This document shows, piece by piece, positions 29,044-36,649 of a stretch of 63,724 bases of DNA. The stretch is from a virus. How positions within the stretch are numbered: position 1 is the first letter of the stretch; each line of letters begins with the position of its first letter. Under the pieces are notes generated by a model. The model was not told where the DNA came from. It made no database searches and worked only from the letters and a program-made list of their open reading frames with translations. The DNA is taken from the IMG/VR virus record IMGVR_UViG_3300044630_000814, positions 1 through 63,724 of that record; one strand, 5' to 3'. The position numbers and the translations under genes are program-made.

Positions 29044-29071
29044 TACATACACTACCCTTTGACATTGTCAA
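29044..29071 (-). promoter_or_regulatory. Promoter P1, before leader RNA and SSB/primase operon
   Basis: On the minus strand TTGACA (29066-29071) is followed after 16 bases by TATGTA (29044-29049). The -35 lies in a 13-base palindrome TTGACAATGTCAA. Sequence and spacing closely match the promoter at 38454-38481, including shared GTGTATG and GGG. It overlaps the end of the SNF2 helicase gene by four bases. Confidence 0.65.
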
Positions 29072-30618
29072 GCGGTACCGCTTACCATTTCTCGATATAG
29101 GTCGATAATTTTTTCGTGGTTCTCGATATTGCCACGGAGCATGCCGTACAGCCGCTCCTCCACCGGACTGCCCTTGATGTGCACAATGGTCATGGCGTTC
29201 TTCTGGCCGGGGCGATTGATACGGGCGTTTGCCTGTAGGTAGGTTTCCACGCTGGTTACTGGCGCATACCAGATGATTGTGTCTGCTGCCGTAAGCGTAA
29301 GCCCGTGCGATGCAGCCTGTGGCTGTATGAGTAGCACATGTGGGTCTTTCCGTGACTGGAAGTCCTCGACAATCTCACTGCGCTTGTTCATCGACACTTT
29401 CCCGTTGATGACTGCGCAACTAATCTTGTGCTTGGTTAGGTGGGCTTCCAGTAACTCGATGGTGTGCGTGAACGGTATGAATACCAGTACCTTGCTAGTG
29501 GCTTCTTCGATGACCTCCGTAACTACGTTCAAGCGGTTTGATACGTCGAACTCGATGACTTCTTTAGTGTCCGTGTAGACCGCACCACCGCTGATTTGCA
29601 GGAGCTTGTTTATCTTGGTCGCTGCGTTGACCGCGCTGACCTCCTCACCTGCTGCTTCGATGAGCATCTCGTTCTTAAGCTCGTTGTAGTACTTACGCTG
29701 CTGCGGGGTGAGAGGCGCTTCACGTTCAGTATACGTCACTTCCGGTAGGTCGAGGCAGTCCTTCTTCTCAAACCGGATGGCTGGCTGAAGCACACGATGC
29801 ACGATGCGATCAGCGCCGGGTCGAGGTGCCCACTTGAACTGGGTTACCTTTGCCATAACCGAGTCGCGGAACTGGCCGAAATATCTAGGGCAACCGTCAG
29901 GGTTAACCAGCTTGGCGAGACCAAACGCATCGACAGGGCTTTGTGCTGCTGGCGTACCAGTAAGCATCCATAGATATGGGTTAGTGTGTTGCAGGATTTG
30001 CGCGAGCACTTTCCAGCGGTTTGTCTGTGGGTTCTTATAGGCGTTCGCTTCGTCCACTACGATAAGGTCAAAACCACCAGCTATAATCTCGTCCTTGACG
30101 ACAGCTACGCCGTCGAAGTTGATGATGACGAACTCAGCGCCAGCGGCGATAATCTTCTTGCGTTGTTTGGCATCACCGTGGGCGACAGAACAAGACCGGT
30201 GCATAGCAAAGGTGAACATGTCGCGCTGCCATGCCGACTTCATAATCGAGAGAGGTCCAAGCACAAGGACGCGGTTAATCTTACCTAAGTTCAATAGGTA
30301 GTCCGCTGCCCAGATGACGCTTGCCGTCTTACCCGTACCCTGTTCGTTAAAGCAGAAGGCGCGTTTGTGTAGGGTAAGGAACGATGCGGTTGCCTCTTGG
30401 TGGGTGAATGGTTTGAACTTGCCGGTCCACGCGTAGTCGCGCTTGATAGGCGACGGAACATCGGCGAAGCCAAGGGATGCCAGCGTTTGGGCTTCTTTTA
30501 ACCCCCACTTGACGGCCACTTCGCCTGTTTCGATGATTACGCTTTTAGGTATGCTCTGGGTTATTAGGCTTGGGTCGTCAGTCGTTAGGACCAACGCACG
30601 GTTTTCAACGATTTGCAT
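29068..30618 (-). CDS. SNF2-family DNA helicase
   Basis: A 516-residue superfamily 2 ATPase. Motif I is NEQGTGKT (residues 91-98), motif II is VVDEANA (D189, E190), motif III is LTGTP and motif VI is QANARINRPGQ. It has two RecA-like domains and no extra domains. Phage SNF2 proteins of this size probably remodel DNA at forks or during recombination. It is followed by promoter P1 and preceded by the small basic gene at 30643. Confidence 0.85.
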   Translation of the reverse strand: MQIVENRALVLTTDDPSLITQSIPKSVIIETGEVAVKWGLKEAQTLASLGFADVPSPIKRDYAWTGKFKPFTHQEATASFLTLHKRAFCFNEQGTGKTASVIWAADYLLNLGKINRVLVLGPLSIMKSAWQRDMFTFAMHRSCSVAHGDAKQRKKIIAAGAEFVIINFDGVAVVKDEIIAGGFDLIVVDEANAYKNPQTNRWKVLAQILQHTNPYLWMLTGTPAAQSPVDAFGLAKLVNPDGCPRYFGQFRDSVMAKVTQFKWAPRPGADRIVHRVLQPAIRFEKKDCLDLPEVTYTEREAPLTPQQRKYYNELKNEMLIEAAGEEVSAVNAATKINKLLQISGGAVYTDTKEVIEFDVSNRLNVVTEVIEEATSKVLVFIPFTHTIELLEAHLTKHKISCAVINGKVSMNKRSEIVEDFQSRKDPHVLLIQPQAASHGLTLTAADTIIWYAPVTSVETYLQANARINRPGQKNAMTIVHIKGSPVEERLYGMLRGNIENHEKIIDLYREMVSGTA

Positions 30619-30642
30619 GGGTGTATTTCCACCTTGATAGAG

Positions 30643-30927
30643 TCACTTCTTACGTTTGCGTTCCCGCGTACTTGTTTCCGATACTAGGTTCTTCTTGCTG
30701 TCCCGCTTGAAAGAGCGGTTGGCAGATTTGCTCTCGACGCGCAACCCCGTCTTGTTGCTGCCGCCCTTGTCAAATGCTTTTGTGTGGGCGACATCCTTGC
30801 CGTCACCCTTACTAACTTTACCGGCCTTCATCATCTTGGCACGGGCAGCGTTACGCGCAGCGCGGTTCTTCTTCTGCTCCGCTGTGCCTTGGTACGTCTC
30901 GTACTCGCGTTTGTAATCCCGTGCCAT
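30643..30927 (-). CDS. Small basic protein with degenerate HNH-like motif
   Basis: Start ATG 30927 has GAGGAG upstream; a longer upstream frame lacks a ribosome site. The 94 residues are very basic, with RDYKREYETYQGTAEQKKNRAARNAAR followed by DGKDVAHTKAF, GGSNKTG and KSANRSFKR. The order D-x-H...N...N resembles the HNH core, but the usual DH is AH and no Cys pairs are present. It may be a divergent HNH nuclease or a nucleic-acid-binding remnant. Confidence 0.5.
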   Translation of the reverse strand: MARDYKREYETYQGTAEQKKNRAARNAARAKMMKAGKVSKGDGKDVAHTKAFDKGGSNKTGLRVESKSANRSFKRDSKKNLVSETSTRERKRKK

Positions 30928-31598
30928 TAGCGTCTCCTCGGGCGGTGGTGTTCGCATTCTACCACAGGACACCACCCACATAAAGGGCCACTTTTAGGGT
31001 TCCAAACCCCGCTTAGTTCTGCGTGTTCTAACCTATCCAGCTCATCGCGGAAGGTTTCTAAATACTTGCTCAGCTTCTCACGTTTGTGAACCTTTGGGAT
31101 AAACTCGTTGCTCACTACATATGCTAGAGCAGACTTAACCGTCTTAAGCTCCGGGTAATGCACGAACAACGCGCCAGCCATCAGGTCAAGCTGCTTGGGG
31201 TCTGCGTACTTGCTGTTCTTTCCGGTTTTGTAGTCAACCATGTGGGCCTTGTCGCCGTTGATGATAACAAGGTCAACGATGCCCCTCCACCAAACACCCT
31301 TGTCGAAGAAGCCGCATGGCTCGTAGCCAGCGTCCGTCTTCCTGACACCGAGCTTCAACTCTGTGTGTTTGTCACCTTCGATAACAGCTAGGCTCTCGAC
31401 GATGGGCTTCATGTACGCAAACTTGTTCGGGATTGGTATTCCGTGTTTGACGTAATGCTCTGCCGCTTCGTGAACAGCGGTCCCATAGTCAGCAGCTTCC
31501 CCCGGTTCGTCCTTAACGTCCTTCACAACCTTGAGGTGGAAGTATTTCTTCGGACACTGGTCGAAGGTCTTGATGCTACTATAGGACCACGCTGTCAT
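30927..31598 (-). CDS. PD-(D/E)XK exonuclease, Cas4/RecB-like with Fe-S cysteines
   Basis: A 223-residue protein. Nuclease motifs are H43, GIVDLVI (D109), MVDYKTG (D122, K124) and Q136. Four Cys are placed as in Cas4 and AddB iron-sulfur nucleases: C15 in DQCPKKY, then C207, C210 and C215 in CGWCPVVEC. It probably resects DNA ends in phage recombination or degrades host DNA. It overlaps the next gene by one base and sits in the replication block. Confidence 0.85.
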   Translation of the reverse strand: MTAWSYSSIKTFDQCPKKYFHLKVVKDVKDEPGEAADYGTAVHEAAEHYVKHGIPIPNKFAYMKPIVESLAVIEGDKHTELKLGVRKTDAGYEPCGFFDKGVWWRGIVDLVIINGDKAHMVDYKTGKNSKYADPKQLDLMAGALFVHYPELKTVKSALAYVVSNEFIPKVHKREKLSKYLETFRDELDRLEHAELSGVWNPKSGPLCGWCPVVECEHHRPRRR

Positions 31599-31599
31599 G

Positions 31600-32091
31600 T
31601 TATCTGATTTTCCCTTGGAGACGGTCAGCCACTAACGTAGCATAGCCAGCTATATCGGTCCAGCTATCTACATGGTCGGGGTTACCGTTAAGTATACGCG
31701 CAATCTTAGTGGCAATCATATCGAGTGCTTCAACTTGGTCGGCATCCAGCACCGTGGGGTTACCTATGAGGGCTGTGTGGATTAGCGACTTAATATCCTG
31801 TGCAGTCCCCGCTACGGTTTCAAAGCTCCCGTAAGTATTACCACGTTCGTTAAGGATTGCGTCTACGTTAGTATCAGCTTGAACAAACTCTCCGGGCTTA
31901 AGTCCTTGTACGGCTTCCTGTATAGCTTCAACTGCGGCTTCGACTTCGCCCTGTGCTTGGTCTCTCATGTTCTTCCATAACTTCCATGCGTAGTTGTAGC
32001 TTACCGCCATACGCTGGGTTATTTCCGTAGGTGTGTAACCCTGCTTCAACAGTTTGATAACCTTTTCGCCTAGTTTTTTCTTCCTTTGCAT
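31600..32091 (-). CDS. HTH plus MazG-like nucleotide pyrophosphohydrolase domain
   Basis: Start ATG 32091 has an AAGGAGCAAAC ribosome site; the longer frame to 32142 is less likely. The 163 residues have an N-terminal helix-turn-helix (GYTPTEITQRMAVSYNYAWKL) and a C-terminal domain with LNERGNTYGSF, DQVEALDMIATKIARI and DSWTDIAGYATLV. That domain resembles DUF6378, a MazG-like all-alpha NTP pyrophosphohydrolase. Such enzymes hydrolyse dNTPs or alarmone-linked nucleotides. The fusion to an HTH is unusual. Substrate is unknown. Confidence 0.6.
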   Translation of the reverse strand: MQRKKKLGEKVIKLLKQGYTPTEITQRMAVSYNYAWKLWKNMRDQAQGEVEAAVEAIQEAVQGLKPGEFVQADTNVDAILNERGNTYGSFETVAGTAQDIKSLIHTALIGNPTVLDADQVEALDMIATKIARILNGNPDHVDSWTDIAGYATLVADRLQGKIR

Positions 32092-32108
32092 TTCGTTTGC
32101 TCCTTCGG

Positions 32109-32303
32109 TTAAAGTTTTTCGTAGGCGTTTGGGGTGGGCCAACTCTTGCTGGCAAACTCTTTCAACGCTTCAGCGGTTATGCAGGTGCGGTTCCCGATTT
32201 TAATTATTGGTAAGTTCCCCACTTTAATATGACTGTAGAGGTTGGTCCTTCCTATCCCCGTGGCAGTCACAGCTTCGTTTACACTGTATAGTAACTTCTC
32301 CAT
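32109..32303 (-). CDS. AlpA/excisionase-type helix-turn-helix protein
   Basis: Sixty-four residues from ATG 32303 (AAGGAGC upstream). LLYSVNEAVTATGIGRTNLY, then HIKVGNLPIIKIGNR and ITAEALKEFA, is the winged-helix pattern of MerR-like AlpA/Xis proteins. No integrase gene is present, so a transcription-factor role is more likely than excision. It precedes the MazG-like gene in the leftward operon. Confidence 0.7.
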   Translation of the reverse strand: MEKLLYSVNEAVTATGIGRTNLYSHIKVGNLPIIKIGNRTCITAEALKEFASKSWPTPNAYEKL

Positions 32304-32314
32304 TACTTGCTCCT

Positions 32315-33073
32315 TCATTTAAGATTGCCACCGCTCTGCAGGATGTCACCACCAAACACATACGTGCCTACATGGTGCAGCTTGATGAACGGGTGGGCGT
32401 GTATTTTGCCACCGTGGTTGCGCCACAGTTCGCAAAAATGGTAATCTTCGCTTAGCAATGCGCCACTGGCGTCTATGCTGGTAGCGAAAAACTCGTGGGT
32501 CAAAGGCTTGGCATACTCGCCTGTCACTGGGTCTTGGAACGATGATACGCGGTAGGTGGGTACGTGGGGTATAAGGTGCTCGAATACCCCCCGCTTGATG
32601 AGCATGAAGCCTGTGCCACCATGGCGGACCTCAATGCAGCCTGTCTCGTCGCTGTGCACATCTTCACCCCCGACCATGTTGAACACAAATGCTCCGGCAT
32701 GGTTCTCAAGGTCGGACTTACCTGCAAGTGCTGCACGGTTGACGCTATCCCAGTTCACTTCCTTCTTAGGGTAGATACCGCATGCGATGTCCTTGTCGGC
32801 CAGCAACAAGTGCGCGATGGCCTCACTGTCGAAACCAATGTCGGCGTCAATGAACATCAGATAGTCGTGGTCACTCTCAAGGAACACCCGTGCCAGTTCG
32901 TTACGCGCCCGTGTGATAAGGCTCTCGTTCATAATCTGACACCATGCCACATTGACGCCGATTTCCCGCATCTTGTTCATGGTCATCAACAAGCCTTGCA
33001 CATAGTGCCCCGTGCACATGCCCCCATACATGGGTGTGGCAATCATTAGGCTTGGGCGTTTTTCTTCAGTCAT
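32315..33073 (-). CDS. GT-A-type glycosyltransferase (early copy)
   Basis: A 252-residue protein with LMIATPMYGG, then TRARNELARVFLESDHDYLMF followed by IDADIGF, the DxD nucleotide-sugar/metal motif. HGGTGFMLIKRGVFE and LSEDYHFCELWR follow, typical of small phage and bacterial GT-A enzymes. It has a paralogue in the head operon at 57602. The early copy could modify phage DNA or a host surface or protein target. Acceptor and sugar cannot be read. Confidence 0.75.
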   Translation of the reverse strand: MTEEKRPSLMIATPMYGGMCTGHYVQGLLMTMNKMREIGVNVAWCQIMNESLITRARNELARVFLESDHDYLMFIDADIGFDSEAIAHLLLADKDIACGIYPKKEVNWDSVNRAALAGKSDLENHAGAFVFNMVGGEDVHSDETGCIEVRHGGTGFMLIKRGVFEHLIPHVPTYRVSSFQDPVTGEYAKPLTHEFFATSIDASGALLSEDYHFCELWRNHGGKIHAHPFIKLHHVGTYVFGGDILQSGGNLK

Positions 33074-33227
33074 TTGCTTTTTGCTTTCTCTTTAATTTGT
33101 AATAGCGGCCTTCCACGGAGGCAATCGTAAGCCCCATTCGTTCCGCTATATATGCTGGCCTCAAGCCATGTTGGTAATAAGCCAGTAACTCTGCGTCCTT
33201 CTCAGGAGTCCATACTTTTTTAGGCAC
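33066..33227 (-). CDS. Small GcrA/Myb-like HTH protein
   Basis: A 53-residue protein from GTG 33227, with a GGAGG ribosome site. It reads MPKKVWTPEKDAELLAYY, then IAERMGLTIASVEGRYYKLK, a Trp-containing helix-turn-helix like the GcrA N-terminal or SANT domain. It overlaps the glycosyltransferase start by eight bases and the upstream gene by one (TAGTG). A paralogue beginning MPKKVW is at 44596. It is probably a DNA-binding regulator. Confidence 0.65.
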   Translation of the reverse strand: MPKKVWTPEKDAELLAYYQHGLRPAYIAERMGLTIASVEGRYYKLKRKQKAND

Positions 33228-33406
33228 TATTTACCTCCTCGGAAACGGCCACGCTCGTCGCGGTCCGTTAATTTATGTAGTTCGGCGTTTAGCCGCTCGT
33301 TCTCGCGCTTAAGTGTAAGGACGTTCCCGTCCGCGCTGCCCTTACCAAGTAAGTATCCAAACGCAGGTAGCGCAATAAAAACTACTACTAATACTAAGAC
33401 TTCCAT
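33227..33406 (-). CDS. Small membrane protein, TM helix plus coiled coil
   Basis: Fifty-nine residues from ATG 33406 (AGGAGAG upstream). Residues 2-20 are hydrophobic (EVLVLVVVFIALPAFGYLL), followed by a charged helix LKRENERLNAELHKL and a basic GRFRGGK end. This is an N-in membrane anchor with a cytoplasmic coiled coil. Its position among early genes argues against a spanin. Possible roles include superinfection exclusion or membrane tethering of replication. Confidence 0.6.
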   Translation of the reverse strand: MEVLVLVVVFIALPAFGYLLGKGSADGNVLTLKRENERLNAELHKLTDRDERGRFRGGK

Positions 33407-33425
33407 CTCTGCTCTCCTCTCTTGG

Positions 33426-33941
33426 TTATCTACGTACTAATTTCTTCAACTTCCCAAGCGTTGACCCCAGTGTCGCGCCTGTGCTGCCGTTAGCTATAGG
33501 CAGACTGTTCGGAGACTGCCCCGCTATGTGTGTAACCCCTGCGCTCCGGTACATATCACGGTCCACGTCGTACACACCTAGCTGTCCCACGGCATTCTGA
33601 TACTGCTGCATTTGCTGCATTTGCTGCTGCATTGCTTGCTGCTTCGTAAGTAGCAGTGACTTTGAAAGGTTACGCTCGTACTCCTGCTCTTCAAATACCT
33701 TGCGGCGGCGCTCTTCACCGTTAAGCAACTCGTCCATCACCCGTTCGTGGGTTTCGGCCAGTCGGATTTCCCGTAAACCTTCGGCCATTGCAGCCTTGTC
33801 AGCCTCACTCCCAAAAGCCTGTATCGAATTTACGTGGTCATACCAGCGGTCGTGGAACGGTGCGTCTGCGACCCTAAACTCTTCGGGGTGGCTCTTCATC
33901 CGCTTGAGTAGCAGTGTTACTACCTCGTGTGGCTCACTCAT
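33426..33941 (-). CDS. Hypothetical protein with LLLxRMxxHPEEF domain
   Basis: A 171-residue protein. The N-terminus (VTLLLKRMKSHPEEF) is shared with the protein at 37583. The middle is a charged helix (ETHERVMDELLNGEERRRKVFEE) and a Gln/Met-rich run (QQMQQMQQYQ), ending in a basic KLKKLVRR. It is coupled to the alpha-CTD-like gene by a four-base overlap. Function unknown; the shared domain suggests a phage-specific protein-binding module. Confidence 0.5.
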   Translation of the reverse strand: MSEPHEVVTLLLKRMKSHPEEFRVADAPFHDRWYDHVNSIQAFGSEADKAAMAEGLREIRLAETHERVMDELLNGEERRRKVFEEQEYERNLSKSLLLTKQQAMQQQMQQMQQYQNAVGQLGVYDVDRDMYRSAGVTHIAGQSPNSLPIANGSTGATLGSTLGKLKKLVRR

Positions 33942-34339
33942 TGGTCTGCTCCTAGTTTCTCTAGCGTATCCACAAGGTCCCGCGCACGGCGCACAAAACT
34001 ACCAAGCTCGTTGCGTGTTCTGTCGATACGTGAAAGGGTATCCCTTAATGCTTGGATTGTGTGGTACTCGCTAGAGGCCGTTGTCCCCTCTGGTTCGTCA
34101 ACAAGCCAAAGTATGTGTTTCCATTCGACCAGTGACTTCCTACCAAAGTTAGGGGTCCGCAGCATCTCTTCATCTGATATGTGCCTCAGGTCTTTAACCT
34201 TTGGCAGGGGCAACGTGCCAGCTGGCTCAAATGGTCGCCACCCGTGTATGTCTCTGTACATACCAAGGAGGCAGTTGGCCGTCCGTACCGATAGCTCTAG
34301 GTCGTCAATCAGCGTTTCGTTTGTAGGTTTAACCAACAT
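33938..34339 (-). CDS. Stand-alone RNA polymerase alpha C-terminal-domain-like protein
   Basis: A 133-residue protein from ATG 34339 (AAGGAGCAGACC upstream). Residues 11-24 (IDDLELSVRTANCL) and 59-73 (MLRTPNFGRKSLVEW) match the two conserved blocks of the RpoA C-terminal domain. R19, N22, C23, G66, K68, S69 and E72 correspond to E. coli R265, N268, C269, G296, K298, S299 and E302, the residues that bind UP-element DNA or activators. About 20 extra residues separate the blocks. There is no alpha N-terminal dimerisation domain. It is probably a transcription modifier that mimics or replaces host alpha-CTD at promoters. Confidence 0.72.
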   Translation of the reverse strand: MLVKPTNETLIDDLELSVRTANCLLGMYRDIHGWRPFEPAGTLPLPKVKDLRHISDEEMLRTPNFGRKSLVEWKHILWLVDEPEGTTASSEYHTIQALRDTLSRIDRTRNELGSFVRRARDLVDTLEKLGADQ

Positions 34340-34547
34340 GGTCTGCTCCTTCTCTCTGCTTACGTGCCTCGTCAATACGGGCTTGCTGTGCTGCTCGGCG
34401 GCCTTCCCTACCTACAACCTGACGCGCTCGCTCACGGGTAAGCCCATACTTTCGCCCCAAGGCTGCGAACGTGGTTCCTTGCTCCTCGCGTTCCCTATGG
34501 ATTGCTAGGTCTCGCTCGGCATTAACCCTAACTCCTTTAACCGCCAT
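34329..34547 (-). CDS. Sigma region 4-like HTH protein
   Basis: Seventy-two residues with RDLAIHREREEQGTTFAALG followed by RKYGLTRERARQVV. This is close to sigma70 region 4.2 (pattern TL--IG--F-VTRER-RQI), the helix-turn-helix that reads the -35 element. It lacks regions 2 and 3, so it cannot be a full sigma factor. It overlaps the polymerase gene upstream and the alpha-CTD-like gene downstream by 11 bases each, implying coupled translation. It likely binds DNA or core polymerase. Confidence 0.68.
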   Translation of the reverse strand: MAVKGVRVNAERDLAIHREREEQGTTFAALGRKYGLTRERARQVVGREGRRAAQQARIDEARKQREGADHVG

Positions 34548-36354
34548 AACTTTCTCCTATGTGGCTTTCACAGTTTAATGGTAATCCTAACGCCCACTTG
34601 GGGCGTATACGCATGCAAATCTCTACGAACTCTTGGGCGCGTTCGGCTTCTTCTGTTGGGACAATGCAGCCCACAGCGTCATGCACCGTCATGACCACAC
34701 GATACTTACGGGCAATCATCAACATCTGTTCGCCAATCACGATACGAGCGAGAGCCTGACATACATTCTCGATGAGCTTCCCACCGTATATGCGGTTAGG
34801 TATAACCGCCTTACCTCTCTTCTGGTCGTAAATCATCTCTTGCTTGCCATCGGTAAACACCCACCGAAGGTTCGGATATTTGAGGTATAGCCCGTTGGGT
34901 AGTCGGATACCGTTGTATCCTTCAACCTGTACAACGCCAGCAAGCCCAAGGGGTGCTGTCTGGTTGTTAGCGATAGCGTCGAGCGCCTCGCCAGCCTCAC
35001 GCCACAACTCAGGGATTTTAGGGTAAGTCTCCCGATACACCCTGATGATGCGGTCGCATTCGCTTTGCGGTAGGTCCACACCCATTGACTTAAGCTGGAT
35101 GCGGAACTTTTTAGGCCCCATGCCATACCCTGCACCGAGGATTGTTGTCTTACCCACGAACCGCTGGTCCTTGGTCACAGCCTCGCGGTCAACGCCGTAT
35201 ATGGAGGATGCCATAATTTTATAAACGTCCTCGCCTTTCTCGAAGGCATCCACAAGGTCGTTCTGCCCTGCCAGCCACGCTAAGGTCCGCGCTTCAATCT
35301 GCGAGGAGTCGCTGTCCACAAACATATGGTTCGGAGGTGCGAGGATGCAGTCTTTGAGGGGTGAGTTGCGAGGTAGGTTCTGCATGTTAACCTTATCGTC
35401 GCCGCCCCAGCGCCCCGTGTGTGCTGCGTAGTAGCGTAGTGGGATGGGTAGTAGTCCCCGTGTCGCTATGCCCATGAACCGTTCGGTGCGTGTCTCTTCC
35501 AGCGTAGACTTTACCCCTAGCCGCGCAGCTACAAGCGCTTGAACCTGTGGGTCCTCATGCTCCAACAGTGCCTTGAACTCCTCGTCGCTCTTGGCGAACG
35601 CATAGGTCTCCTTGCCCGTGGTTGGGCTAATCTTCGTTGGGGGTGTTACACCTAAGTTTGTTAGTATCTCAGCAAACTTCGGGTTACTCATCAACTGTTC
35701 GCGGTCAGCGTTTATCTTTTCCATGAGCAACGCTTTGTCTTCACGCACTTTACCAAGATGCGTTACCAGTGAGTAGTAACCTACCTCCAGTGTAGGTTCA
35801 GTGAACATGCGTATCGTCAGGTCTATGAGCCGCAGTTCAGCCACAGGGAAGTCCACCGCAAGGCACTCGAAAAGCTTATAGGTAAGCTCCGTGTCGTTGA
35901 CACAATACTCTGCGTAGCGGGATAGCTCGTCTGACGTGAAGTCCAGTCGTCCTTTGCCAAGTGCGTTTACGACCTCGTTGCCTTTTACCCCTAGCTTATA
36001 GTGTTCGGCCAGTGCTTTTAGGCTTCCGCTCACCGACGTGCCGTGCTTGGCCCGTGCCATAGATAGCGTGTCCACTATGCGTTTGGGTCGGATGTCGAAC
36101 TGCCAGTTGAGGATAGCCATGTCGAACATGGCGTTGTGTGCCACGGCGGTCGCCTCGTCCCACGCAAACTGCGAAAGCCATTTTTGCGTAGCTTCCTTCG
36201 GACCGGAGAACCACTGGGCCGGTGCGTCGTTCACCTTTACAGATACGCCGATAGCCTCAAACAACTCATCGCGGATATACTCTTCGGTGGTAACCTTGGA
36301 GAGCGAGTAGGTCCGGTCGTAGTAAGTCTCGAAGTCGATGGTCAGGATGGTCAC
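34537..36354 (-). CDS. DNA polymerase family A (PolI-like) with 3'-5' exonuclease
   Basis: A 605-residue replicative polymerase. The exonuclease domain begins TIDFETY (D7, E9) and has HNAMFD and YAEYCVNDTELT. Polymerase motif A is DSDSSQIEARTLAWL, motif B is RFVGKTTILGAGYG, and motif C is TVHDAVG. The residue equivalent to E. coli F762 is Leu (L406). There is no 5'-3' exonuclease domain. It works with the primase-helicase, SSB-like protein and nucleases on this strand. It is followed by the sigma-4-like gene with an 11-base overlap. Confidence 0.92.
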   Translation of the reverse strand: MTILTIDFETYYDRTYSLSKVTTEEYIRDELFEAIGVSVKVNDAPAQWFSGPKEATQKWLSQFAWDEATAVAHNAMFDMAILNWQFDIRPKRIVDTLSMARAKHGTSVSGSLKALAEHYKLGVKGNEVVNALGKGRLDFTSDELSRYAEYCVNDTELTYKLFECLAVDFPVAELRLIDLTIRMFTEPTLEVGYYSLVTHLGKVREDKALLMEKINADREQLMSNPKFAEILTNLGVTPPTKISPTTGKETYAFAKSDEEFKALLEHEDPQVQALVAARLGVKSTLEETRTERFMGIATRGLLPIPLRYYAAHTGRWGGDDKVNMQNLPRNSPLKDCILAPPNHMFVDSDSSQIEARTLAWLAGQNDLVDAFEKGEDVYKIMASSIYGVDREAVTKDQRFVGKTTILGAGYGMGPKKFRIQLKSMGVDLPQSECDRIIRVYRETYPKIPELWREAGEALDAIANNQTAPLGLAGVVQVEGYNGIRLPNGLYLKYPNLRWVFTDGKQEMIYDQKRGKAVIPNRIYGGKLIENVCQALARIVIGEQMLMIARKYRVVMTVHDAVGCIVPTEEAERAQEFVEICMRIRPKWALGLPLNCESHIGESYGG

Positions 36355-36560
36355 TGCTTTGCCGCCTCTTCCACGGTCATCTTGGGGCAGCGGTCGTTTG
36401 GTTTAATCTCGATGCTCTCGATGGTGTAGAAGCTAGGCCCACACTCAACGATGTCTTGAAGCTCGAAAAGTTCCTCGACGTTAATCGTGGTGCTGCGTGG
36501 CCCATCCCCATGGTAATAGGTCAGCGTTACTGTCCAGCGTGGTTTTCCATTAGTAATCAT
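36351..36560 (-). CDS. Small conserved hypothetical protein
   Basis: Sixty-nine residues with an AAGGAGCAAGC ribosome site, overlapping the polymerase start by four bases. The pattern WTVTLTYYHGDGP, INVEELFELQDIVE and FYTIESIEI predicts a compact alpha/beta domain. No function is known to me. Coupling to the polymerase suggests a replication accessory role, but this is only context. Confidence 0.55.
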   Translation of the reverse strand: MITNGKPRWTVTLTYYHGDGPRSTTINVEELFELQDIVECGPSFYTIESIEIKPNDRCPKMTVEEAAKQ

Positions 36561-36571
36561 TCGCTTGCTCC

Positions 36572-36649
36572 TTAAAATTTAATCTCATCGTCGGCCCAGT
36601 CGTAAATATCCCAGCCGAAATTATCGAACAGGAATTGGCGCAGGGTCAT
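36572..36649 (-). CDS. 25-residue micro-protein
   Basis: ATG 36649 overlaps the Lar-like stop (ATGA), and the frame encodes MTLRQFLFDNFGWDIYDWADD plus EIKF. It ends just before the ribosome site of the next gene. Acidic and Trp/Phe-rich, it might bind a host protein. It is supported only by tight packing and coupling. Confidence 0.35.
   Translation of the reverse strand: MTLRQFLFDNFGWDIYDWADDEIKF

Noticed and set aside
32109-32303. Evidence for lysogeny from an excisionase-like protein
   Set aside because: No integrase, attachment site or repressor module is visible. AlpA-like proteins also serve as plain regulators.
34329-34547. A complete phage sigma factor
   Set aside because: Only a region 4-like HTH is present. 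Regions 2 and 3, which are needed for -10 recognition and core binding, are missing.
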